From contig JARWKL010000004.1 in the NCBI GenBank assembly GCA_029961685.1, positions 17,978,348 through 18,042,347 of the forward strand: a DNA stretch of 64,000 nt, in the 5' to 3' direction. The translations under genes and the position numbers were made by a program. The DNA comes from Aristolochia californica (taxonomy: Eukaryota; Streptophyta; Magnoliopsida; Piperales; Aristolochiaceae). Each line of letters opens with the position of its first letter. The first letter of the stretch is position 1. The notes under the pieces are model-generated. The model saw only the letters and a list, made by a program, of their open reading frames with translations, was not told the DNA's origin and ran no database searches. Positions 14,501 to 27,622 of the stretch are shown here, piece by piece.

Positions 14501-15476
14501 GCAAATGTAGAGAGATAATTCCAAAAAGTGTCTATAATTTTTAGTGATTGTAAACTCATTTTAGTTTTTATATATTAGTTTTAACAATCGTCGGGAAAAG
14601 GGTGAGGTGGTGGATTTTTAATTGAATGTTGAATCCGAATGCATAAGTCATTACTTACAAAAATATAGCCCATTACGCATGATAAATCACTTTACAATCA
14701 TCTAAGATCGTTAGGTCAGCTTTTTGAAAAAGGCAAAATAATGGCTTTTTTGACTCGGGTAAATATCTCACCGCACGTTGACTTGAGAATTTAATAAGCA
14801 TTTTGTATTCTCTTTAAAAAGTTTGGATCAATAGGTCATTTGCATCTTGAACATGTTTCTAGCATCTATATCCATTTTTTAAAACATGTGTAGAAAAATC
14901 TCTTTCTTATAAAATTCCAAGCTATTATGGTTGAACTAGTGGAATTTCCAAATTTTGGATAACAAAACTTTTGTGTTCATTTGTGATGTGTAAATATTTT
15001 TTTTATTTATATTTATTATTTGTTTAAATTTTATCCATAAATAAACTCTAAATTTTTCATTTCCTTATGATCTTTTTTCCTTTTATCTCTTTTTGTTTTA
15101 CGTGATGAAGGGAAAGTGAAACCTCAAGTTTTGATTTAAGAAAAAAGTGCACATTTAAAAGGGACATGCACAATGGATGTAGAGAAAGATAATTCAAAAA
15201 CGTGTCCGTAATTTTTTAGGGATTGTAAACTCTTTTTATTTCTTCTATTTTAGGTTTTGCAAATGTCAGGAAAAGGGGGAGACAGGAGATTTTTAACTGA
15301 GTGTTAACTCCCAATCCATAAATCATTCCTTAGAAGTTATGCATGATAAATCAATGTACAATCATCTATGATCGTTAGGTCAGCTTTTCCCAAATGATCA
15401 AAATAATGGCTTGTTGGACAAGGGTAAATATCCCACCGCACGTTCACTTGAGAATCGTTTGTTATTCTCTTTAAAA
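11506..15476 (+). repeat. satellite domain 3: three-unit periodicity
   Basis: About 12,070-13,050 and 14,075-15,060 share variants at an offset near 2,005 bp, about three slightly shortened units. Shared marks are GGTTAAATATC, GGGTGAGG(A/T)GGTGGATTTTT, GTTGAAT with a disturbed CCC, ACTCGGGTAAATCTCTCA or its close variant, CATCTTGAACATGTTTCTAGCAT and TGTGATGTGTA. Unit lengths here vary from 629 to 679 bp. The unit at 11506 has lost about 50 bp around 11,700, where ACATTT joins TTGTGATC. Confidence 0.72.
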
Positions 15477-18400
15477 GGTTTGGATCCATAGGCCATTTGC
15501 ATCTTGAACATGTTTCAAGATTGCATTCCATTTTTCAAAACGTGTGTAGGAAAATTTCTTTCGTATAAAATTCCAAGCTATTATGGTTGAACTAGTGGAA
15601 CTTCCCAAATTTGGATAACAAAACTTTTGTGTTCATTTGTGATGTGTGAATAAATTTATTTACTTAAATTTTTTATTGCTTTAAATTTTTTCCATACATA
15701 AACTCTAAAATTTTCATTTTGTTGTGATCTATTTACCTTTTATCTCTTTTTTGTTTGCGAGATGAAGGGAAAGTGAAAAATCAAGTTTTAATTTAAGAGA
15801 AAAGTATACATCTAAAATGGAAATGCACAATGGATAAATGTAGAGCGATATAATTCAAAAAAGTGTATGTTATTTTTAGGGATTGTAAACTCTTTTTAGT
15901 TTTTATATTTTAGGTTTGATAAACGTCAGAAAAAGGGTACGGCAAGGGATGTTTTACTGAGTGTTGACTCCCAATCCATAAGTCATTCCTAAAAAAAATA
16001 TAGTGTATTATGCTTGATAAATCACTTTACATTCATATTCATTGTTAGGTCAGCCTTTTGTGAATTGGCAAAATAATGGCTTGTTTGATTCGGGTAAATA
16101 TCTCACTGCACGTTCACTTGAGAATTTAATGAGTGTTTATTATTCTCTTTAAAAGGTTTAGATCCATAGGTCATCTGCATCTTTAACATGTTTCAAGCAT
16201 GCATCTCCATTTTTAAAACATGTGTAGAAAAATCTCTTTCTTATAAAATTCCATGCTATTAGTGTTGAACTAGTGGAATTTCCCAAACATGGATAACTAA
16301 ACTTTTGTGTCCATTTGCAGTGTGTCACTAAATTTTCTTTCTTACATTTTTATTTCTTTAAATTTTTTCCATAGATAAACTCTAAAATTTTCATTTTGTT
16401 GTGTTTTTTTTGCCTTTATCTGTTTTTTGTTTACGAGATGAAGGATAAGTGAAAACTCAAGTTTTGATTTAATTAAAAAGTATACAACTAAAATAGAAAT
16501 GCACAATGCACAAATGTAGAGAGTGATAATTCCAAAAATTTTCTGTAAATTTTAGGGATTTTAAACTCTTTTTAGTTTTTATATATTAGGTTTGATAATC
16601 GTCCGGAAAAGGGTGAGCCAGGGGATTTTTAACTCAGTGTTGAATCCCAATCCATAAGTCATTCTTTAAAAAATATTGCTCATTACACATGATAAATCAC
16701 TTTACAAACATCTATGATCGTTTGGTCAACTTTTTGTAAATGTGCAAAATAATGGCTTGTTTGACTCTGGTAAATATCCCACCGCACGTCACTTGAGAAT
16801 TTAACGAGCGTTTTTTATTCTCTTTAAAAGGTTTGGATATATAGGTCATTTGCATCTTGAACATGTTTCAAGCATGAGTATCCATTTTTTAAAACGTGTG
16901 TAGGAAAATTTCTTTTGTATAAAATTCCAAGCTATTATGGTTGAACTAGTGGAACTTCCCAAATTTGGATAACAAAACTTTTGTGTTCATTTCTGATGTG
17001 TGAATAAATTTTATTTACTTACATTTTTTATTGCTTTAAATTTTTTCCATACATAAACTCTAAAATTTTCATTTTGTTGTGATCTATTTGCCTTTTATAT
17101 CTTTTTTGTTTACGAGATGAAGGGAAAGGGAAAACTCAAGTTTTGATTTAAGAGAAAAGTATACATCTAAAATGGAAATGCACAATGGATAAATGTAGAG
17201 CGATATAATTCAAAAAAGTGTCTGTTATTTTTAGGGATTGTAAACTGTTTTTAGTTTTTATATTTTAGGTTTGATAAATGTCAGAAAAAGGGTGTGGCAG
17301 GGGATGTTTTAATGAGTGTTGACTCCCAATCCATAAGTCATTCCTAAAAAAAATATAGTGCGTTATGCATGATAAATCACTTTACAATCATATTCATCGT
17401 TAGATCAGCCTTTTGTAAATGGGCAAAATAATGGCTTGTTTGATTCGGGTAAATATCCCACTGCACGTTCACTTGAAAATTTAATGAGTGTTTATTATTC
17501 TCTTTAAAAGGTTAAGATCCATAGGTCATCGGCATCTTTAACATGTTTCAAGCATGCATATCCATTTTTTAAAACATGTGTAGAAAAATCTCTTTCTTAT
17601 AAAATTCCATGCTATTAGGGTTGAACTAGTGGAATTTCCCAAACATGGATAACTAAACTTTTGTGTCCATTTGAAGTGTGTCACTAAATTTTCTTCCTTA
17701 CATTTTTTCTTGCTTTTAGTGTTTTCCATAGATAAACTCTAAAATTTTCATTTTGTTGAGTTTTTTGTTTGCCTTTTTTCGCTTTTTTGTTTACGAGATG
17801 AAGGATAAGTGAAAACTCAAGTTTTAATTTAATTAAAAAGTATACATCTAAAATAGAAATGCACAATGCGCAAATGTAGAGAGTGATAATTCCAAAAAGA
17901 TTCTGTAATTTTTAAGGATTTTAAACTCTTTTTAGTTTTTATATATTAGGTTTGATAATCGTCCGGAAAAGGGTGAGGTAGGGGATTTTTAACTCAGTGC
18001 TGAATCCCAATCCATAAGTCATTCTTTAAAAAAATATTACCCATTACACATGATAAATCACTTTACAATCATCTATGATCGTTTGGTCAGCTTTTTGTAA
18101 TGCTTGTTTGACTCTGGTAAATATCCCACCGCACGTCACTTGAGAATTTAATAAGCATTTTTTATTCTCTTTAAAAGGTTTGGATACATAGGTCATTTGC
18201 ATCTTGAACATGTTTCGAGCATGCATATCCATTTTTTAAAACATGTGTCGGAAAATCTTTTTCTAATAAAATTCCAAGCTATTACGGTTGAACTGGTGGA
18301 ATTTCCCAAATTTGGATAACAAAACTTTTGTGTTCCTTTTTTATGTGTGAATAAATTTTATTTACTTACATTTGTTATAGCTTTAAAGTTTTCCCATACA

Positions 18401-19539
18401 TAATCTCAAAAATTTTCATGTTGTTGTGAGCTATTTGCCTTTTATCTCTTTTTTTTTTATGAGATGAAGGGAAAGTGAAAACTCAAGTTTTGATTTATGA
18501 AAAAAGTATACATCTAAAATGGAAATGCACAATGGATAAATTTAGAGAAAAATAATTAAAAAAGTGTCTTTAATTTTTAGGGATTGTAAACTCTTTTTAG
18601 TTTTTATATATTAGGCTTGATAATCATCGGGAAAAGGGTGAGGTAGGGGATTTTTAATTGAGTGTTGACTCCCAATCTATAAGTCATTCCTTACAAAAAA
18701 TATAGCGCATTATGTATGATAAATTACTTTACAATCATCTATGATCGTTAGGTCAGCTTTTTATTAATGGGAAAAATAATGGCATGTTTGACTCGGGTAA
18801 ATATCCCACCATACGTTTACTTGAGAATTAATGAGCCTTTGTTATTCTCTTTAAAAGGTTTAAACCCATAGGTCATCTGGATCTTTAACATGTTCCAAGC
18901 ATGCACATAAATTTTTTAAAACATGTGTAGAAAAATCTCTTTCTTATAAAATTCCATGTTATTACGGTTGAACTAGTGGAATTTCCCAAACATGGATAAA
19001 TAAACTTTTTTGTTCATTTGCAGTGTGTGACAAAATTTTCTTTACATATATTTTTTATTGCTTTAAATTATTTCCATATGTAAACTCTAAAATTTTCATT
19101 TTGTAGTGATTTTTTTGCCTTTTATCTCTTTTTTGTTTACGAGATGAAGGGAAAGTGAAAACTCAAGTTTTGATTTAATAAAAGAGTGTACATCTAAAAT
19201 GGAAATGCACAATGCAAAAATGTACAGAGAGATAATTCCAAAAACTGTCAGTTTTTTTTTTAGGGATTTTAAACTCTTTTTAGTTTTTATATATTAGATT
19301 TGGTAATCGTCGGGAAAAGGGGGAGGCGGGGGATTTTTAACGGAGTGTTGAATCCCAATCCTTAAGTCATTCCTTAGAAAAATATAGTGCATTATGCATC
19401 ATAAATCACTTTACAATCGTCTATGATCGTTAGGTCAGCTTTTTGTATACAAGCAAAATAATGACTTGTTTGACTCGAGTAAATATCCCACCGCACGTTC
19501 ACTTGAGAATTTAATGAGCATTTTTTATTCTCTTTAAAA

Positions 19540-20035
19540 GGTTAGATCAATAAGTCATTTTCATCTTTAACATGTTTCAAGCATGCATATCCATTCTTTA
19601 AAACATGTGTAGAAAATTCACTTTCTTATAAAATTCCATGCTATTAGGGTTGAACTAATGGAATTTCCCAAACATAGTTTACAAAACTTTTGTATTCATT
19701 TGCAGTGTGTGAATAAATTTTCTTTACATACATTTTTTATTGCTTACAATTTTTTCCATACATAAACTCTAAAATTTTCATTTTGTTGCGATCTTTTTAC
19801 CTTTTATCTCTTTTTTGTTTACGAGATAAAGGGAAAGTGAAAACTCAAGTTTTACTTTAAGAAAAAAGTATACATCTAAAATGGAAATGGACAATGCAAA
19901 AATATACAGAGAGATAATTCCAAAAACTGTCTATATGTTTTAGGGATTGTAAACTCTTTTTAGGTTATATATATTAAGTTTTGCAATCGTTGGGAAAAGG
20001 GTGAGGCGGTGGATTTTTTAACTTAGTGTTTAAAA
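19540..20035 (+). repeat. truncated satellite unit (496 bp)
   Basis: At about 20,029-20,031 the ACTTAGTGTT phase runs into TAAAAGGTTTAG, so the last ~185 bp of the unit, including the GATCGTTAGGTCA and TTGACTCGGG segments, are missing. It lies where the A/B alternation of this domain slips. Confidence 0.9.
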
Positions 20036-21395
20036 GGTTTAGTTCCATTGGTCATTTACATCTTGAACATGCTTCTAGCATGCATATCCATTTTTTAAAA
20101 CATGTGTAGAAAAATCTCTTTCTTATAAAATTCCAAGCTATTAGGGTTTAAATAGTGGAATTTCACAAATTTGGATAAAAAAACTTTCGTGTTCATTTGT
20201 GAAGTGTAAATAAATTTTCTTTACTTATGTTTTTAATTGCTTTAAATTTTTTCCATACATGAACTCTAAAATTTTCATTTTGTTGAGATCTATTTGCCTT
20301 TTATCATTTTTTTGTTTACGAGATGAAGGGAAAGTGAAAACTCAAGTTTTGATTTAATAAAAAAGTATACATCTTAAATGGAAATGTACAATGCACAAAT
20401 CTAGAGAGATATAATTCAAAAAAGTGTTTGTATTTTTTAGGGATTGTAAACTCTTTTTAGTTTTAATATACTGGGTTTGTAATCATTAGGGAAAGGGTGA
20501 GGAAGGGGATTTTTACCTGAGTGTAGACTCCAAATCCATAAGTCATTCCTTAGAAAAATATAGCACCTTATGCATAATAAATCACTTTAAAATCATCTCT
20601 TATCATTAGGTCAGCTTTTTGTAAATAGGAAAAATAATTGCTTGTTTGCCTTGGGTAAATCTCCCACCGCACGTTCACTTGAGAATTTAATGAGCATTTT
20701 TTATTCTCTTTTAAAGGTTTAGATCTATAGGTCATTTGCATCTTTAACATATTTCGGGCATGCATATCAATTTTTTAAAACATGTGTATAAAAATCTCTT
20801 TCCTATAAAATTCCATGCTATTTGGGTTGAACTAGTGGAATTTACCAAACATGGTTAACAAAACTTTTGTATTCATTTGCAGTGTGTGAATAAATTTTCT
20901 TTACTTACAATTGTTATTGATTTAAATTTTTTCCATACATAAACTCTAAAATTTTCTTTTTGTTATGATCTTTTTGCCTTTTATCTCTTTTTTGTTTACG
21001 AGATGAAGGGAAAGTGAAAACTCATGTTTTGATTTAATAAAAAAGTATACATCAAAAATGGAAATGTGCAATCTACAAATTTAGAAAGAGATAATTCCAA
21101 AAAGTGTCTGTAATTTTAGGGATTGTAAACTCTTTTTAGTTTTTATATATTAGGTTTGGTAATTTTCGGGAAAAGGGTAATGCAGGGGATTTTTAACTGA
21201 GTGTTGAATCCCAATCCATAAGTCATTCCTTACAAAAATATTGCCCATTAGACATGATAAATCACTTTACAATCGTCTATGATCGTTTGGTCAGCTTTTT
21301 GTAAATGAGCAAAATAATGACTTGTTTGACTCGGGTAAATACCCCACCGCATGTTCACTTGAGAATTGAATAAGCATTTGTTATTCTCTATAAAA

Positions 21396-22015
21396 TGTTT
21401 GGATCCATAGGTCGTTCGCTTCTTGAACATGTTTCAAGCATGCATATCAATTTTTTAAAACATGTGTAGAAAAATCTCTTTCTTATAAAATTCCAAGCTA
21501 TTAGGGTTGAACTAGTGGAATTTCGCAAATATGGATAACAAAAATTTTGTGTTCATTTGTGATGTGTAAATAAATTTCCTTTACTTATATTTTTTATTGC
21601 TTTAAATTTTTTCCATAAATAAACTTTAAAAGTTTCAATTTGTTGTGATCTATTTGGCTTTTATCTCTTTTTTGTTTACGAGATGAAGGAAAAGTGAAAC
21701 CTCAAGTTTTGATTTAAGAAAATAGTATGGATTTAAAATGAAAATGCACAATGGATAAATGTAGCGAGAGATAATTCAAAAAAAGTGTTTGTAATTTTTT
21801 AGGGATTGGAAACGTTTTTTAGTTTTATATTTTAGGTTTTGCAATTTTCGGCAAAAGGAGAGGCGCGTTATGCATGATAAATCACTTTATAATCATATAT
21901 GATCCCTAGGTCAACTTTTTGTAAATGGGCAAAATAATGGCTTGTTTGACTCGGGTAAATATCCAACCGGACGTTCACTTGACAATTTGATGAGCGTTTG
22001 TTATTCTCTTTAAAA
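21396..22015 (+). repeat. satellite unit with ~60-bp deletion
   Basis: Around 21,862-21,866 the G-rich island is cut short (GGAGAGGC) and runs straight into GCGTTATGCATGATAAATC. The GATTTTTAACTGAG to ATATAGC stretch is missing. Confidence 0.85.
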
Positions 22016-25000
22016 GGTTTAGAGCCATAGGTCATTTACTTCTTTAACATGTTTCAAGCATGCATATCCATTTTTTAAAACATGTGAAGAAAAATCTCTT
22101 TCTTAGGAAATTCCAAGCTATTTTAGGGTTGAACGAATGGAATTTTCCACACATGGTTAACAAAACTTTTATGTTCATTTGCAGTGTGTAAATAAATTTT
22201 CTTTACTTACATTTGTTATTGCTTTAAATTTTTTCCATACATAAACTCTAAAATTTTGATTTTGTTGTGATCTTTTTACCCTTTATCTTTTTTTTTGTTT
22301 ACGAGATGAAGGAGAAGTGAAAACTCAAGTTTTGATTTAATAAAAAATTACACATCTAAAATGGAAATGCACAATGCACAAGTGTAGAGAGAGATAATTC
22401 CAAAGAGTGTCGGTAATTTTTAGGGATTGTAAACTCTTTTTAGTTTTTATATATTAGGTTTTGCAATCGTCGGGAAAAGGGTGAGGCAGTGGATTTTTAA
22501 TTGAGTGTTTAAACCCAGTCCATAAGTTCATTACTTAAGAAAACATAGCCCTTTATGCATTTGAAATTATTTGACAATTATCTTTGATTGTTAGGTCTGA
22601 TTTTTGAAAATGGGCAAAATAATGGTTTTTTTCCCTCGTGTAAATATCCCACCGCACGTTCGCTTGAGAATTTAATAAGTGTTTGTTGTTCTCTTTAAAA
22701 GGTTTGGATTCATAGGTCATTTACATCTTGAACTTGTGTCAAGCATGCATATCCATTTTTTAAAAAAAGTGTAGACAAATCTCTTTCTTATAAAATTCCA
22801 TCCTATTAGGGTCGAACTAGTGGAATTTCCAAAATTTGGATAACAAAACTTTTGTGTTCATTTTTTATGTGTGAATAAATTTTATTTACTTACTTTTGTT
22901 ATTGCTTTAAAAATTTTCTGTGCAAAACTCTTAAATTTTCATTTTGTTGTGATCTACTTGCCTTTTATCTCTTTTTTCTTTACGAGAAGAAGGAAAAGTA
23001 AAAACTCAAGTTTTGATTGAAGTAAAAAATATCTATCTAAAGTGGAAATTCACAATGCACAAATGTAGAGAGAGATAATTCCAAAAAGTGTCTATAATTT
23101 TTATTGATTGTAAACTCTTTTTAGTTTTTATATATTAGGTTTCACAACTGTCAAGAAAAGGGGGAGGCGAGGGTTTTTTAACTGAGTGTTGACTCCCAAT
23201 CTATAAGTCATTCCTGACAAAAATATAGCCCGTTACACATGATAAATCACTTTACAATCATCTATGATCGTTAGGTCAGATTTTTGTAAATGGGCAAAAT
23301 AATGGCTTCTTTGACTCATGTAAATATCCAACGGCACATTCACTTGAGAATTTAATGAGCGTTTGTTATTCTCTTTAAAAGGTTTGGATCCATAGGTCAT
23401 TTGCATCTAGTACATGTTTCAAGCATGCATATCCATTTTTTAAAACATGTGTAAAAAAATTTCTTTCATATAAAATTTCAAGCTATTAGGGTTGAACAAG
23501 TGGAATTTGCCAAATTTGGATAACAAAACTTTTGTGTTCATTTTTGGTGTGTAAATAAATTTTTTTTACTTACTTTTGCTATTGCTTTAAAATTTTTCCG
23601 TGCATAAACTCTTAAATTTTTTTTTATCTCTTTTTTGTTTACGACAGGAAGGAAAAGTGAAAACTCAACTTTTGATTTAAGAAAAAAATATCCATCTAAA
23701 ATGGAAATTCACAATGCACAAATGTACAGAGAGATAATTCCAAAAAGTGTCTGTAATTTTTAGTGATTGTAAACTCTTTTTAGTTTTTATATATTAGGTT
23801 TTGCAATCGTCGAGAAAAGGGGGAGGCGAGGGCTTTTTAACTGAGTGTTGACTCTCAATCTATAAGTCATTCTTGACAAAAATATAGCCCGTTACGCATG
23901 ATAAATCACTTTACAATCATTTATGATCGTTTGGTCAACTTTTTGGAAATGGGCAAAATAATGGCTAGTTTGACTCGAGTAAATATCCCTCCGCACATTC
24001 ACGTGAGAATTTAATGAGCGTTTGTTATTCTCTTTAAAAGATTTTGATCCATAGGTCATTTGCATCTTGAACAAGTTTCAAGCATGCATATCCATTTTTT
24101 TAAACATGTGTTGAAAAGTCTCTTTCTTATAAAATTCCAAGCTATTAGGGTTGAACTAGTGGAATTTCCAAAATTTGGATAACAAAACTTTTGTGTTCTT
24201 GTGTGGTGTGTGAATAAATTTTCTTTACTTTCATTTGTTTTTTCTTTAAATATTTTCCATACATAAACTCTAAAATTATTATTTTGTTGTTATCTATTTG
24301 CCTTTTATCTCCTTTTTGTTTACGAGATGAAGGGAAAGTGAAAACTCAAGTTTTGATTTTAGATAAAAGTATACATCTAAAATAGAAATGCACAATGCAA
24401 AAAAGTAGAGGGAGATAATTCGAAAAAGTGTCTGTAATTTATAGGGATTGTAAACTCTTTTTACTTTTTACATATTAGGTTTTGAAATCATTGGGAAAAG
24501 GGGGAAGCGGGGGAATTTTAACTGAGTGTAGACTCCCAATCCATAATTGATTCCTAACCAAAATATAGCCTGTTACGCATGGTAAATCACTGTAAAATCA
24601 TCTATAATCGTTAGGTCTACTTTTTGTAAATGGGCAAAATAATGGCTTGTTTGACTTGGGTAAATATCCCACCGCAGGTTCACTTGAGAATTTAATGAGC
24701 ATTTGTTATTCTCTTTAAAAGGTTTGGATCCATAGGTCATTGGCATCTTTATCATGTTTAAAGCATGCATATGTATTTTATAAAACATGTGTAGAAAAGT
24801 CTCTTTCTTATAAAATTCTAAACTATTAGGTTTGAAATAGTGGAATTTCCCAAATTTGGATAACAAAACTTTTGTGTGCATTTTTGGTGTGTGAATAAAC
24901 TTTTGTTACTTACATTTGTTTTTTCTTTAAATTTTTTCCATACATAAACTCTAAAATTTTCATTTTGTTGTTATCTATTTTCCTTTAATCTCCTTTTTGC

Positions 25001-27610
25001 TTACGAGATGACGGAAATGTGAAAACTCAAGTTTTGATTTTAGATGAAAGTATATATCTAAAATGGAAATGTACAATGCAAAAATGTAGTTGGAGATAAT
25101 TCCAAAAAGTGTCTGTAATTTTTAGGGATTGTAAACTTTTTTTACTATTAACATATTAGGTTTTGCAATCATCGGGAAAAGGAGGAGGCGGGGGATTTTT
25201 AAATGAGTGTTGACTCCTAATCCTTAAATCATTCCTTACAAAAATATAGCATGTTACACATGATTAATCACTTTACAATCATCTATAATAATTAGGTCAT
25301 TTTTTTAGTAAATGGCAAAATATTGGCTTATTCGACTCGGGTAAATATCCCACCTCACGTTCACTTGAGAATTTAACGAGTGTTTTTTATTCTCTTTAAA
25401 AGGTTTTGACCCATAGGTCATTTGCATTTTTAACATGTTTCAAGCAGGCATATCTATTTTTCTAAAAATGTGCAGAAAAATCTCTTTCTTATTAAATTCG
25501 AAGCTATTAGGGTTGAACTAGTAGAGTTTCCCAAACTTGGACAACAAAAATTTAGTGTACATTTGCGGTGGGTGAATAAATTTTCTTTACTCACATTTCT
25601 TTTTGCTTTAAATTTTTTCTAAACATAAGCTCTAAAATTTTCATTTTGTAGTGACCTATTTGGCTTTCATCTCTTTTTTGTTTTCGAGATGAAGGGAAAG
25701 TGAAAACTCAAGGTTTGATTTAAGAAAAAAGTATACATCTAAAAATGGAAATTCACAATACACAAATGTATTGAGAGATAATTCCAAAAAGTGTCAGTAA
25801 TTTTTAGGGATTGTAAACTCTTTTTAATTTTTTAAATTAGGTTTTAAATCATCGGGAAAAGGGGGAGGTGGGGGATTTTTAAGTGAGTGTAGACTCCCAA
25901 TCCATAAGTCATTCATTAAAAAAATATAGCCCGTTATGCATGATAAATCACTTTATAATCATTTATGATTTTTAGGTCAGCTTTTTGTAAATGGGCAAAA
26001 TAATGGCATGCATGACTCTAGTAAATATCCCACCGCACATTCGCTTGAGAATTTAATGAGAGTTTGTTATTCTCTTTAAAAGGTTTAGATCGATAGGTCA
26101 TTTGTATATTTAACATGTTTTAAGCTTGTATATCAATTTTTAAAAAAATCTATAGAAAAATGTCTTTCTTATAAAATTCCAAGCTATTGGGGTTGAACTA
26201 CTGGAAATTTCCTAAACTTGGATAACAAAAATTGTGTGTACATTTTCTGTGTGTGGATTAATTTTTTTTACTTACATTTGTTATTGCTTTAAATTTTTTC
26301 CATACATAAACTCTAAAATTTTCATATTTTGTGACCTATTTGCCTTTTATCTCTTTTTTGTTTACAAGATGAAGGGAAAGTGAAAACTCAAGTTTTGATT
26401 TAAGAAAAAAGAATATATCTAAAATTGACATGCGCAATGCATAAATGTAGAGAGAGATAATTGCAAAAAAGTGTCCGTAATTTTTAGGGTTTGTAAACTC
26501 TTTTTAGTTTTTGTATATTAGGTTTTGCAATCGTCGGAAAAAGGGGGAGGCGGGAGATTTTTAACTGAGTGTTGACTCCCAATCCATAAGTCACTCCTTA
26601 CAAAAATATATCATGTTACGCATGATAAATCATTTTCTAATCATCTATTATCGTTAGATCAGCTTTTTGTAAATGGGCAAAATAATTGCTTGTTTGACTC
26701 GGGTAAATATCCCACTGCACGTTTGCTTGAGAATTTAATGAGTTTTTATTATTCTCTTTAAAAGGTTTGGATCCATAGGTTATTTGCATGTTTAACATGT
26801 TTCAAGCATGCATATCGTTTTTTTAAAACATGTGTACAAAAATCACTTTCTTATAAAATTCCAAGCTATTAGGGTTGAACTGGTGGAATTTCCCCAACTT
26901 GGACAACATCACTTTTGTGTTCATTTTCGGTGTGTGAATAAATTTTTTTCACTTAAATTTGTTATTGCTTAAAATTTTTGCAATTCAAAAACTCTTAAAT
27001 TTTCATTTTGTTGTGATCTATTTGCCATTTATCTCTTTTTTGTTTACGAGAAGAAGGGAAAGTGAAAACTCAAGTTCTGATTTAAGATAAAAGTATAGAT
27101 CTAAATTGGAAAAGCACAATGCACAAATGTGGAGAGAGATAATTCCAAAAAGTGTCTGTAATTTTTAGGGATTGTAAACTCTTTTTAGTTTTTTCTATTT
27201 TTGGTTTTGCAATTGTTAGGAAAAGGGTGCGGCAGGGGATTTTTGACCTAAGTGTTGATTCCCAATCCACAAGTCATTCCTTACAAAAATATATCCTGTT
27301 ATGCATGATAAATCACTTTACAATCATCAATGATCATTAGGGGAGGTTTTCGTAAATGGGCAAAATAAAGGCTTGTTTGACTGAGGTAAATATCCCACCG
27401 CGCGTTCACTTGAGAATTTAATGACCGTTTGTTATTCTCTTTAAAATGTTTAGATCCATAGGTCATTTGCATCTTTAACATGTTTAAAGCATGCATATCC
27501 ATTTTTAAAAAACATGTGTAGAAAAATTTCTTTCTTATAAAATTCCAAACTCTTAGGGTTGAACTAGTGGAATTTCCCCTACTTGGATAACAAAACTTTT
27601 GTGTTCATTT

Positions 27611-27622
27611 GTGTGTGTGTGT
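27611..27622 (+). repeat. short (GT)6 run
   Basis: A GTGTGTGTGTGT run replaces the usual GTGGTGTGTGAA word of the unit. It is a small local change and nothing else is attached to it. Confidence 0.85.

Larger units (their letters stand above)
15477..23380 (+). repeat. satellite domain 4: two alternating unit types (dimer higher-order repeat)
   Basis: Type A carries CAAATTTGGATAAC, GATGTGTG and ACAATGGATAAAT (units at 15477, 16830, 18177, 21396). Type B carries AAACATGG, CATTTGCAGTGTG and TTTAAT(A/T)AAAAAG (16155, 17510, 18857, 20716, 22016, with 19540 partly). A and B mostly alternate. The clearest pair is 15,480-16,830 against 16,833-18,180, offset about 1,353 bp, sharing GTGTGTAGGAAAATTTCTTT, GTAGAGCGATATAATTC and GATAAA(C/T)GTCAGAAAAAGGGT. 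The order is broken by a B-B step at 18857/19540, next to a deletion at about 20,029. Confidence 0.82.

Noticed and set aside
27152..27340. Plus-strand short frames in the satellite (also at 7,471 and 9,416)
   Set aside because: They are isolated to single units, are not shared by neighbours, and lack any recognisable motif.
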